This document shows, one piece after another, positions 9,966 to 20,746 of a stretch of DNA of 64,000 bases. The translations under genes and the position numbers were made by a program. Under the pieces are notes generated by a model that was not told the origin of the DNA, did no database searches, and saw only the letters and a program-made list of their open reading frames with translations. Positions within the stretch are counted from its first letter, which is position 1; every line of letters starts with the position of its first letter. This stretch comes from Ceratothoa steindachneri (Eukaryota; Arthropoda; Malacostraca; Isopoda; Cymothoidae), in contig OZ018317.1 of NCBI GenBank assembly GCA_963969495.1, positions 30,586,503-30,650,502 of the forward strand, in the 5' to 3' direction.

Positions 9966-11938
9966 CACAGAAAGTAACCAAAAAAGTATTCTGTAGCAAT
10001 TCCTGAATAAAAAATAAAATTGAATAATTTTATTATCCTATTCCTGTTGCTACTAATCTAAGTTCTGCAAAATGAAATTCAACTGCTTTTGAAAATTTTC
10101 ACATTTTCATTAAAATTTCACATCCAGTGCCCCTGATCCCCAAATAGGGATAAACAATAAAAAGTTATTCGTCCTATATTAACTATATTAGATTTTTTTA
10201 TTTATTTATTTATTTATTATCACTAACTATATTTAAGAAGGGGAGTTTTTTGAGTATTTGAATGATAATTTCATCATAGTTTGGTTATGACTAATATTTT
10301 TTTATCAAAGTTATTTCTAATAATTTTTTTATAATATCAAAAAACAAAATGCCGAAGTTCAGAAATAAATATAAGTATCAAAATCTTGTGAATTTTTTAA
10401 AACCCAAAGAACTACAAATGGCAAAGTTCAGAAAATTTATTTTTATATATCTTCTTCTATAACTCTATATTTTAGCAATGTGATGTTTTGAAAGGGGGGA
10501 AATTTAGTTTAGAGTTCCTTTTTAAAATTATTATAATTGGCAAAGTTCATAAAATTTATAAAAATTTAACCATGGCTGCTTTTTTTTAGATTTTAAATTT
10601 TAATCTTAGTATTGAAGCGCAAGCTTCCCTTGTAGCGAGAAGTGGTGAATCCATTGTCTGGTCCTAATGAGATAAAATGAATATATTTACCACAAAAAAT
10701 CTTTAAACAAAATTTGGGCGCTAATGGGTTAAATCTAATGCCTTACCTCTATCCTCTCTGCACCTATCTCCTTTCCCACTCCTCGTAAGGGGTGCGGCGA
10801 TTTGCCATCCTGGCGGCCATGCTGACGGGATCCAGCGCTCTGTCCGGCCCCAGCTTAGCCTCTCTTCCTTCCTTCAGATAGCCTGTATTTCTCCCCTACC
10901 TTGTCGCTTTTCATACAACCTCCCCCACAACTTTCTCTGGTCAGCCTCTAATTTCACAGGGTAGATGCTGACCTTCTTCTCGGCCCTCCATCCTGGATCG
11001 GGGCTGAGGGGGGAGGGGACAATGTTCCCTAACCCCTGAGCTCCGGTCTGGGGTGGTTGGTTTTTAAAAACCTGCTTCATCCCCACCCATAACTTCCTCA
11101 CATACCTTTACCTCTGCTCTTCACATTCTATCTGTTTTACGCCGTGTCTAAGGTGGAGCCACCATGCCGATGGACTGCCAGGCCACCAGGTGGGAAGGGT
11201 GGTCCCAAATGGCGGCGCCTGGCTCTGCCGGGCTTGTAAGCACCTCTCGCAGTGCGGGCTACTGCGAGAGGTGATGTGCGATTGCGTCCCGTATAAAAAA
11301 GAGGGTCACCATGCCCATGTATGTACAACAAAAAAAAACCCCAACCCTCAACTTCCCCTTAAACAGCGATGGAGCCGCCCTCGGGCAGCTCCAGCAAAAA
11401 ATGGAGGTCCCCCGCCCCTGTGCTTGCGCAGGGGACCCATATTTCTCTAACCGGAGAGGAGGCTTACTCCTCTCCTTCGCCTACAGGTGCAGGGGACTCC
11501 CCCTCGGTAGGGCAAACCCCCTTAGGGGGGAGAGGGAAGCCAAGCCCCTTCGGGCACCTCCCTCAAAGGACCTGCTGGTAAGGATATTGAACCTTGCCAG
11601 GGTTAAGGCCTGTGCCTCCCCACAAAAGACTAATGACAATACTGCCAACGGGACCTGCGATGTCTTGGGAGGGGATGGCCAACTGGAGGTCCCTCCTGTG
11701 ATACACATGGTCCTTGAGGAGCCCCTGCCTCAGACGGTAGGGCCTTCCATGGGGGGGGAATCTGGGCTCGGCGCCAAGCACCGAACCCGAATCCGCCCCT
11801 ATGCAAGGTCCTCCTTAAACGGCTGAGGGCTCCGAGGCAGTACAAGGAGGGGAGGGATCTCCTCCGACAGGTGCCCCTACGACTACCAGGACCTTCTCCA
11901 TTTCGGAGAGGGACCTGGCTGAGGCCGGTCCATCTGGC

Positions 11939-13444
11939 ATGGGGGCTTCTGCCGGTGGAGGTGAGAAGCGGGTTCATTCTCTGCCCTCCACTCCAAAAAA
12001 GAAAAACACTAAAAAGACTAAAAAGACAAAGAAGACTCCGGGCTCCTCTCCATCTGCGGGGGCTGCGGGGATGGATGGGTCTGCTGCCACTTTGGTAGGC
12101 AACCAAGCCAAGATCGGCACATCCAGCCCCTCTACCCCCCCGTGTGCGGAGCCCCTGACTAATACTAACACCAAGAGTGCACAGGGCGGAGCCTCGATGA
12201 CATCGGGGCCCCTCATTCAGAGGTTACCTGGTGTTTTCAAGCCTGCTGGCTTCAAGTGCTTCCTCGTTATTCGCTCCACTGATGGCAGCATGTTGTCCAA
12301 GGGCAACATGATCCATCAGAGGAGAGGATTAGCTAGTACAATTGGTAGAGAGCTGAAGGTGACCCGTTTCTCGGACGGGAGCCTTCTGGCGAATGCGGCG
12401 AATCCCGCTGAGGCGGCCAAGATAAGTGCTCTTCGGACACTTCATGGTATCCCGGTGAGTGTGACGCCGCACTCTACCATGAACTTTGTGAAAGGAGTAG
12501 TTTATGCGAGGGAACTCGTTGACTACTCCATTGAGGACATCACCCTAGAGCTGGCCGACCATGGGGCGGTCAAGGTCGAACGTGTGATGAGAAAACAGGG
12601 AGAGGCCTCGAGACCCACCCCTACACTTTTCGTCACGTTCGACTGTGACAAGCTTCCTGAGTCGGTGCGTGCCGGTTGGTACTGCGACCGCGTGAAGGCA
12701 TTTGTGCCACTGCCGTGGCGGTGCTATTACTGTCACCACTTCGGCCATACAAATCGCTCATGTAGACGTGAAAAGTCGGGGTCACCCGAAGTCTGTGTTA
12801 ATTGCTCCAAGTCACACACGATAAGTCCAAATTGTGCGTGGCCAATTGTGTCAATTGCGGAGAGCCGCACCATGCTTCTTCGAAGCAATGTGGTGCATAT
12901 CTCCTTGAGAAAGAAATCCTGGCCATTCAGGCCTAGGATAGACTCTCATTCCGCGAGGCTAAGGACTTGGTCCTGGTGCGCCTGGCTCTGCCTGGGATGT
13001 CATATGCCTCAATAGTTAGAAAGGCACCCTCTGCTCCTGGCCCATCCAGGCCAACGAGCACAGTTGTTTCCGCGCCCATTCAGAACCCTTCTGCGCACTC
13101 TACCCAACCCGGGCGCTTCCCTGGTAAAGCTGGCAGGGAAAAAGGGTTCATACCCTGCCCTGGCTAAAACCAGGGCTCCCCCCTCTTTCCCCAGCGTGAC
13201 TGTTTCCTGCAAGGCGAAACGGCCAAGCGCCTCCACCGAGTCGTTAGACTCACAGGTGGCAACACCCCTGAAGATGGCCGCTAGGACATCTTCGGGGGTT
13301 CCTAAAGTTGTCCCCCGAAAGGAGGACAGCAACAAAGGAGATTCGGCTCCTTCGCCCACGCCCCGAGGTGGAGCGAGTAGCTCAGAGACGGTGGTTCCTC
13401 GAAAAGAGGGCCCCCCGCCTCCGAAGCCTGCAACGCCCGCCTAA
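11939..13444 (+). pseudogene. LINE ORF1: nucleic-acid-binding Gag-like protein with CCHC knuckles, frameshifted
   Basis: ORF1 proteins coat the LINE RNA. A Lys-rich segment (residues about 20-35 from the Met at 11939) precedes a folded RRM-like region and then zinc knuckles. The knuckles are CYYCHHFGHTNRSC at 12721-12762, CVNCSKSH with a following NC at 12793-12837, and a third (CVNCGEPHH, about 12852-12880) that appears only after a frame change. The stretch FVTFDCDKLPESVRAGW before the knuckles is typical of Jockey/X-type ORF1. The first frame stops at 13015 and later segments (13064-13444) continue the Pro/Ser-rich C terminus in another frame. The true start may lie further 5', since open segments continue from about 11311. 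Confidence 0.75.
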
Positions 13445-13599
13445 GGTTTCAGGGCGGATGAAGGAAAATACTCGCATGGTGAGCCCAACCTCCCCCAAAT
13501 AAGTCCTCGAAGGCGACAGCGCTTTGTCCGGCCAACAGCGCCTGGGGTTCTGCCCCGGGGAAGCGTACGGCCATTCCCGTGAGGGTCTTCAGTTCGAGG

Positions 13600-16500
13600 A
13601 GAGCCCCCGCATCTCCGAGCTAGACCTGGAGGGCATATTCCTTCAATGGAATTGCCGTGGACTCCGGGCCAACTGGGAGGAGCTGCGGGGGCTCGTCTCA
13701 TCCCGTTCCCCGTTAGCTATCTTTTTGCAAGAGCCTATGCTAGGCGTGTGCCCCCTGCCCGCCCTCCTGGGGTATAAAGGTCTTGCGACCCCACCACCGT
13801 GGGATGGCGGGGCTGGGGGATGCGCGGTTTACACCCGGCATGATGTCTCCATTCTTCCTTTCTCTTTAGATACCTCCTTTCAGGCATTGGCTGTGCAGCT
13901 GCACCTGGATAGGAGGTATACTATCATTTCTGTGTACATTCCATGGTCAGCTGACTTCGACGGGGGGACTTCCGCCGCGTCGTTACACGTTGCCGAGGCC
14001 CTATCTCTTGCTTGGAGATCTGAACAGCAGGCATCCTCTCTGGGAAGATTACTCCATAAATCCCAGGGGACAGGTCCTGGCCGATCTGATCTAAGAGCTT
14101 GAGATGGGTTTCCTAAACGTGGATGAGTTTACACATCACTGTCCGAGACCTGCTTCATTTTCTTGCCTTGACCTATCATTGTGCTTTTTGGATGCACAGC
14201 CTGATTTTGATTGGGGGGTGGTCGATGACCTCCACGGTAGTGATCACTTTCCCATTCAAATATCATTTTCAGGGCAACTGCCGCCTGAGAGACCACCTCG
14301 GTGGTGCTTGGCGCGGGCGCTGTGGCCTGCATTTCAGGAAATGACTGAATTCTCTATCTCAGTCGAGGAGTTTAGGTCGGTAGATGAGGCCGTTGAGTTC
14401 TTCTCCGGCAACCTCATCGCCGTGGGCCTGACTACTATTCCTAGGACGTCTGGCCGTTTTGCACGCCGACCACTCCCATGGTGGTCGGCCGAGTGTGAGA
14501 CGGCCCTCAAACAGAAGCGTTATGCCTACATGCGCTATAAGCGCCGCCCGAACGATTTCACTGTCGCTGAATTTCGTCGGGCTAGGGCTAGGTTCCGGTA
14601 TATTTCGAAGCACGCCTGCCGCTCTTCTTGGCGGGCATACGTGTCTGCACTTAACGGGAAGACCCCTTTAGCTAAGGTGTGGAAGCAAGTCAAAAGGATT
14701 TGGGGCAAGTTGTCGCAAGACCCCCCTCCCATTCTCCAGGAGAATGGGACTGCAATCTCGGACCTCGCGTCTGTGGCGGAATCCTTAGCGACCGCTTTTT
14801 TCGCATTCTCTAGCCGTGATGCTGCTCCGCCAGCATTCAATGCACGTCGTGATGTCGCGGAAGGCCGCCGGCTGGACTTTACCTCCAGAGGCGGAGAACC
14901 CTTCAACGACAAGTTTACTGTGAGTGAGTTGCGTTCCGCTCACGCTTCGTGCGCGGACACCGCCCATGGTCCGGACGATGTCCCGTACGCCATGCTTCGA
15001 CACCTGGGTGAGCGAGGCATGGCCTTTCTGTTAGATTTGTTCAACAGGATCTGGGTGGAAAGTCTTCTCCCAGACTCCTGGCGAATCGCTACTGTGCTCG
15101 CCTTTTGCAAACTGGGGAGAGATCACTCTACTCCGACCGGTTTCTGCCCAATCTCTCTAACCTCTTGTGTGTGCAAGTTGATGGAGAAATTGGTAAATGT
15201 TAGATTAGCCTTTTTCTGGACAGCGGAGGCCATCTGTCTTCCGCACAGTGCGGCTTCCGCAAGTTTCACTCCACGTCGGATGCTCTGCTCCGACTGGAAA
15301 ATGCCGTCTGCGAGGCTTTCCTTCGTAGACAGCACTACGCTACGGTGTTTTTCGATCTGGACAAGGCCTATGATACCGCATGGCGATACGGTATCATGGA
15401 GACTCTCCACACGATGGGGGCGAGGGGACGCCTCCCAATGTTTATATCTGAATTTTTGCGAGATCGTCGATTCCGCGTACGGGTGGGGGGAGCCCTCTCC
15501 GACCCAAAGAAGCAGGAAGAGGGTGTCCCGCAGGAAAGTGTCCTCAGTGTCACACTCTTTGCCCTGAGAACCAACGGCATCACCTCGCTGCTGCCGGAAG
15601 ATGTTCTCGCTACACTCTACGTGGACCACCTTTCGATCTCTTTTGGCGCGGCCCAGATGCCAACTCTGGAGCGTCGACTCCAACAGGCATTGAACCGCGT
15701 CTCTCGCTATGCCGAAGCGCACAGGTTTCGTTTTTCTTTGGCCAAGACTAGGGTGGTGCACTTCTGCCGCCATCCACGGCTTCACCCCGAGCCAGATTTG
15801 TTTCTTAATGGGGTGCGCCTGGATGTGGTTGAGTCGCACCGTTTCCTTGGTCTTGTATTCGACCGACGCCTCACCTGATAGGGCTACTGCTCTACTTTTT
15901 TATCGATCCTCTGTTCGTTCGAAGCTCGACTACGGATGCGAGTTTTATGCATCCGCAGCCGAGCGTTTATTGCGGAAGGTGGATTTGATCCACCACACCG
16001 GCCTTCGCCTTGCGACCGGTGCCTTCCGCACTTCCCCGATTGAGAGCCTGTTGGTCGATGCTGGGGAGATGCCACTTGCTCTGCGCCGCGTGCAGTGCAT
16101 CACTCGCCTGTACGCGTGAGCCCGGCGCCTCCCTCAGTCGCCAACAACTCTCACTGCATCCGCAGCTGATCTCGATGGTGCCTATGTCGCCGAGAGACGC
16201 CAGTCATACCCTAAGCCCAAAGGGGTTTAGGGCCAGGAAACTCCTTCGAGAGGTAGATATAGCTCTCGGGCCGGTGGCGCCCCTGGTTCTGCCCAGGACG
16301 CCACCCTGGAGGGTACCACATTTGGCTATTTGTCACCACGCCTCTGCTCCCAAAACTTGTACTGCGCCGGGATTATTGCGTTCGACCTTTTTGGAGCACA
16401 CATCGTTTCACGCTGGAACCGTGCCAGTGTATACGGATGGCTCCAAGTCCCAAGAGGGGGTCGGCTTCCGCGCCGTATCCCCTCTGTTTGAAGTCAGCGG

Positions 16501-17172
16501 GGCTCTACCAGGCGCTGCGTCAGTCTTCACGGCCGAGCTGGTGGCAATACACCACTCGGTACGGGAGATTACGCGACGTGCCCGGTTCGGAGACCGGATT
16601 GTGATCTATAGCGACTCACAAAGCGCCCTGAGTGCTCTCGGGGCATTGGAATCTCCGCATCCCCTGGTTCGCGATATCCGTGACGCCACGGTTTTGGCGA
16701 GCATGGCAGATGTCGAGATTATCTTCTGCTGGGTTCCTGGACATGTAGGAATTGCGGGGAATGAGCGCAAAGAGTCCGCGAGGACCCTGCGACCGGACCA
16801 GCGTTTCGCTCTTCCTCACACCGACTACATGGCAGGAATACGGGCAGCTCTTCGGACTGCTTGGCAAAGAAGATGGGAGACGGTGGAAGGGAACTTACAG
16901 TTCCCATGGACCTATCCCCCAATGCCGCGGCGGCTTCAGGTGCTTTCTATCGTCTCTGAATCGGGCACACTCGTGTGACGCATCGCTATTTGATGGAGCA
17001 CATTCTTGTCGAATGTCCCAGTCTGGGTGATCTTCGCGCACGATTCCTGTCCCGGTACCGGGATGGGCGGGGTCGCTACCGCCTGTCCCTTGTACTCGGG
17101 ACGGATTTGTTCACATTGACTTCCGGACTTGTTGACTTTTTGGGGGAGGCTGGGCTTCTCCCCTTTATTTAA
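13600..17172 (+). pseudogene. LINE ORF2: endonuclease, reverse transcriptase, RNase H; multiply broken
   Basis: The APE-type endonuclease starts with LQWNCRGLRANW (13642-13677) and LAIFLQEPM (catalytic Glu). It continues after a frameshift near 13960-14000, a stop at 14092-14094, and SDHFPIQ (catalytic His, about 14240-14260). The RT runs from about 14890. A frameshift near 15215 moves it to the frame holding [15 protein letters not shown] (15348-15392), EEGVPQ and YVDHLSIS (15618-15641), in which His replaces the last Asp of YxDD. About 120 bp are missing at 15876-15880 relative to the copy at 60580-60690. RNase H follows with VYTDGSKSQEG (16430), FTAELVAIH and IYSDSQSALSAL (16605-16640). 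A Cys/His tail ends at 17172. The copy has lost activity. Confidence 0.85.
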
Positions 17173-17616
17173 GGTTCTTTTTGTTGTTTTTCTGTTGTTG
17201 TTGTTTTGTAGGTTGCACTCTCCTGCACCGGGGTGAGGGGGACCTCCCCCCCGCTGCCGGAGATTGCTTCCTGGTTGTTAAGTTTTTCGAATTTATATCA
17301 TTGTTACGTTTTCATATTTTTAATTTAAAGTAGCCTAGTTCTAGGATGTCGTGTTTTTCGGCGACTTATGCCCAAGTGGGCAGTTGCCAGATGGGCTCTG
17401 TAAAAAAACAAAAAAAAAAACAACTTACCTGCTCCCCACCCTGTCTCGTTTCACTGCCATAACACCTCTATACTATAACATAATTCAACGGATCACCAAA
17501 CCGTAAGAAAGGCCTATCAGATGTCATCTGAGCCAACACCCATTCCATAAACAACATCCACAAGATTGCATCCAAAACACTGCCTAAAAAACATCACCAT
17601 CATAGCTCGTTGAAAA

Positions 17617-17887
17617 TGTGGTGTGGTGTGCATGATGAGAGGGCTTTGTTTTGGGATGTGTAGGCCATCAGCTTTTTTGCTGGAGACAATCGCGAAGAGA
17701 AGTTATTGGTTGTGTTAGTCACTGGTGTCCAGTGGGTATCATATCTGTTTGTGTGTTTAGTTAGCATATTGTGTTGTTCAGCTTTAGTTATTGTACCATG
17801 TTCTGCATTTATGTTGTGCATATGTGATATGTATTTGTTGTTTAGTTACTTTGTTATTCAATTTAGAGACATTTTGTTTGTGAGCAT
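17617..17887 (+). repeat. Left LTR of the mag-like element, first part
   Basis: It aligns with 28807-29105, including the shared blocks 'gcatgatgagag', 'tgtgttagt', 'agttagcatattctgttgttcag' (one base different) and 'tatgttgtgcatatg'. The LTR breaks off at the LINE junction after TTGTGAGCAT and resumes at 27934. Confidence 0.75.
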
Positions 17888-17924
17888 TGGAGCACGCTTC
17901 GTATTAAGTTGGAACTGTGTCTCA

Positions 17925-18720
17925 GTGTATACGGATGGCTCCAAGTCCCAAGAGGGGGTCAGTTTCCATGCTGTATTCCCTCTGTTTGAAGTCAGTGGGG
18001 TTCGTGTCAGGTGCTACGTCTGTCTTAACGGTCGAGCTGGTTGCAATACACCACTCGGTACAGGAGATAACCCGATGTACCCGGTTCAGAGACCGGATTG
18101 TGATTTATAGCAACTCACAAAGTGGACTGAGTGCTCTTGAGGCATTGGAATATCTACATCCCCTGGTTTGCGATATCTGTGATGCCACAGTTTGGGTGAG
18201 CCGGGTCAATGTCAAGATTATCTTCTGCTTGGTTCTTGGACATGTAGGAATTGCGGGGAATGAGGGTGCCAAAGAGTCTGTGAGGACTGGGTGACCACAC
18301 CAGCATTTCACTGTTGCTCACACTGACTATATGGTAGGAATATGGGCTGCCCTCCAGGTGGCTTGGCAAAGAAGATGGGATACGGTCTAGGGGAACTTAA
18401 AGTTACGTGCCATTGCACCACAATTGTTCCCATGGACCTACCCCCTAATGCCGTGATGGCTTCGGGTTGCTTTCTGTCATCTCCGAATTCTGCACACTTG
18501 TGGAATGCACTCCCATTTGATGGAGCGCTGGCCTGCACTTTATTGCAATGACTGCATTGTCCCCCAGACTGTTCGGCACATTCTTGTTGAATGTCCCAAT
18601 CTGGGTGATCTTGATGCACATTGCCTTTCCCAGTACTGGGACGAGCTAGGTCACTACCGCTTGTCCCTTGTACTTGGGACTGGTTCATGCACACAGCCTT
18701 GTAGACTATATGACTTTTTG
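17925..18720 (+). pseudogene. LINE RNase H fragment
   Basis: It opens with VYTDGSKSQEGVSFHAVFPLF (first Asp) at about 17925, then VELVAIHHSVQEITR (Glu). IYSNSQSGLSALEALE (18101-18150) has Asn in place of the second catalytic Asp, and VLGHVGIAGNEG follows. After a stop at 18292 it continues into a C-terminal segment with YCNDCIVPQTVRHILVECPNLGDL (about 18535-18612), the zinc-binding tail of ORF2. It is dead because of the frameshifts and the lost Asp. Confidence 0.75.
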
Positions 18721-18940
18721 GAGGAGGAGTCCAGCCTCCTCCACTTTATTTCATTGTTTTTTTTTGTAGGGTGCTGGAGGGAAGCGGGCCTACCCCAGAT
18801 GCTGGAGCACGCTTCCTTCTTGCCACCTCTTTGCTTTTTATTTTTTGTTGTTTTTTAGCTTTTCTTTTTATCTTTGTTATTTATTATTTACATTTTGCTT
18901 TTTAATCTAGCCTATAAGTAGGCTTTAGCGTGAGTATAGT

Positions 18941-19794
18941 TGTAGCGGGCCGAAAATAGATCTCTAATCCCAATCGATAATCGATCCAACCCGCTTCCTA
19001 CACTGTCCGGACGTGAGAAATCGAGGGAGAATAAAACGGATTGTATATACAGTCCCTTTACTTACAAAAAAAATACAATGATAGTTACAGTTTATATTTA
19101 CAAAATTTTATATTTACTAGGGAAGTGTGCACACTTCAAAATGAGGCTAAATTCCCCAATCAAAATAACGATACCAAACGAGAATCTTATAACGGGCGGA
19201 TACAACAATTTACGTAAATTCTACACAAAAAAAAAAAAAAACACAACCACAACCGAACGAAAAGGGGACACGCGCTATGACTTGCTGGAGGTGGGTGGTA
19301 GTTGGTTAACTAGAAGGAGGCAGGATTGTCAATGAAGGCAGGTATGGCGGTTCAGGTGGTTAGAGACACGAAAGCCCTCCTCTCAGGGCTGGGTGGAGCA
19401 CTCTTCTATAGAACCCCTCTTGCTGCCAGTCCACACTTCCACTCTCTCTTTCCAGAATATGACGCTTTGATAAAAGTTAATTTAAACAAAGAACTATCTT
19501 ATTATAGTGATATTTCAAAATTAGCTATTATCTTTCCAGAATAACGCTTTGATAAAAGATTAATTTAAACAAAGTACAATCTTATTATAGTGATATTTCA
19601 AAATTAGCTATTATCTTTCCAGAATAACGCCTGGAAAGAAAGAAAAACATGGTAATCATTTTATACATGAATTAAACAAAAATAAAACAAACCCATTCCC
19701 ATTCACACACATTCTTACAGAGGGAGGGAGAGGGTACTGAGAAAAGGGGTGGGAGAATGGCCCTTTTACACACACTCACATTCGCCCCACCACA
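18941..19794 (-). repeat. 3' LTR of the Gypsy element
   Basis: An 854-bp repeat starting TGTAGCGGGC and ending CCACCACA in + orientation. It is nearly identical to 27025-27877. Differences I can see include a longer A-run near 19215, 'aatgaaggcaggt' against 'aacgaaggcttgt' (about 19330-19345), and a few single bases. As the element reads leftward, this copy would supply the polyadenylation end. Confidence 0.95.
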
Positions 19795-19807
19795 CCCCTC
19801 CTTCCTT
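19795..19807 (-). promoter_or_regulatory. Polypurine tract
   Basis: On the minus strand this reads AAGGAAGGAGGGG, directly touching the 3' LTR, as expected for the primer of plus-strand DNA synthesis. Confidence 0.85.
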
Positions 19808-19843
19808 AAGCCATTCGACCAGCCACTCACTAAACCCTTTCAA

Positions 19844-20746
19844 TCACTCTTCACGGTACCACTTGTGCTCAATCGCACCCTTCTGCACCCATTCACACTC
19901 TTCTACTGGTCCCTGGCTACGCGTAGCAATTAGTCGGGGTTGTTCGTCAGTCATCCTGTCAGTCTCATCGTCACTATTTATCATCTCATCAACCATACTC
20001 TTAGCCCTCATTACCAGTTCTCCCATCTCACGACAGAATTCTTTCATACTCTTCCGTTCAGAACCCTCACTCTTCATACCCCCATTCATCAGCTCCTCAC
20101 TCACAGCTCTCATCCAACTCAAGGTACATTCTTGCGAAACAGACAGGTCACTCACATCCCCTGTATTCTCAACAGGCATACCAGAAACCCCTTCGACTGG
20201 TTCCTACCAGAAACCTGAAAAATCAGCCACTTCATCATTCACTACATCAAACTCACCCCTACTATTACCATTCATAAAACCCGAAAAATCAGCCACACTA
20301 GGTTCATTCTGCCCAAACACACTATCATTCATACTGTTCCCAAAACCAGAAAAATCAGGCACAGGCAGCTCACTCACTCGTCTACTTATACCAGCCAAAT
20401 CACTCACCTGTTTACGCAAAAACTCAATCTCCCTTTCAAGATCCCTCATACCAGAAACACTCTGCTCAGACTTACTTTCATTCGTACTTGCATTCTTCCT
20501 TTCACCCTTCTTTGTACGCTTTCTACTCCTCGAGACTAAGACTAGCTCTTTCCCAGACAGATCCATTCTATCACATTCAATCTCATCATCATGCACTCTA
20601 CCTCTTTCTCTACACAGTCCATACACCGGATGGCTCACCAGGTAGTCAGGAGGTTCTCTCCATCTCCTTAACTGACTCTGATGAGCCCGCACTCTCTCAG
20701 TCATGCCGTCAAACTCTCCAAAACATACGTCACTCCATTTTCCCAA
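19844..20746 (-). pseudogene. Third ORF of the Gypsy element (env position), split by one in-frame TAG
   Basis: I do not recognise a family. The ORF starts at an ATG (20746) overlapping the end of pol by 46 nt in another frame. A TAG at 20204-20206 divides it into 180 and about 120 residues in the same frame. It has a basic stretch (RSRKRTKKGERK, residues about 74-85), a predicted coiled coil (LEREIEFLRKQVSDL), and a repeated motif PDFSGF / ADFSGF / ADFSGF spaced through residues about 129-180. The C-terminal part is acidic. There is no signal peptide and no hydrophobic membrane span, so it is not an envelope protein of the usual type. It could be an accessory or Gag-like structural protein. 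Confidence 0.6.

Larger units (their letters stand above)
7771..10732 (+). mobile_element. PiggyBac-type DNA transposon, decayed
   Basis: The element is bounded by TTAA on both sides (7771-7774 and 10729-10732), the target site of piggyBac. Inside these, the left end AACCCAGTAGTGCCCA (7774-7789) matches the reverse complement of the right end (10715-10730) at 14 of 16 positions. Subterminal blocks containing GATCCCCATTTGGGGAT or a close variant recur at 7791-7807, 8092-8108 (inverted) and 10136-10152. It encloses a broken transposase (8949-9965), an AT microsatellite and a Penelope-like fragment. About 2.96 kb in total. Confidence 0.8.
10749..17423 (+). mobile_element. Near full-length RNase H-type LINE (I/Jockey superclade)
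   Basis: The element has a G+C-rich 5' UTR (10749 to about 11900), ORF1 with CCHC knuckles, ORF2 with endonuclease, RT and RNase H, a 3' UTR with the family block at 17320-17400, and an A-rich end. The word CTTACCT occurs just before the 5' end (10742-10748) and just after the A-tail (17424-17430), a plausible 7-bp target duplication. It sits only 16 bp right of the piggyBac end. It is markedly more G+C-rich than its surroundings. Both ORFs are broken, so it is not active. The clade is inferred from ORF1 type plus an RNase H domain. Confidence 0.85.

Noticed and set aside
11137..12216. Minus-strand open segments in the G+C-rich 5' part of the LINE at 10749
   Set aside because: G+C-rich DNA has few stops by chance. 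They show no motif, and the + strand ORF1 explains the coding signal.
20204..20746. Gypsy third ORF as a true envelope gene
   Set aside because: It has no signal peptide, no membrane span and no Cys pattern expected of an envelope protein.
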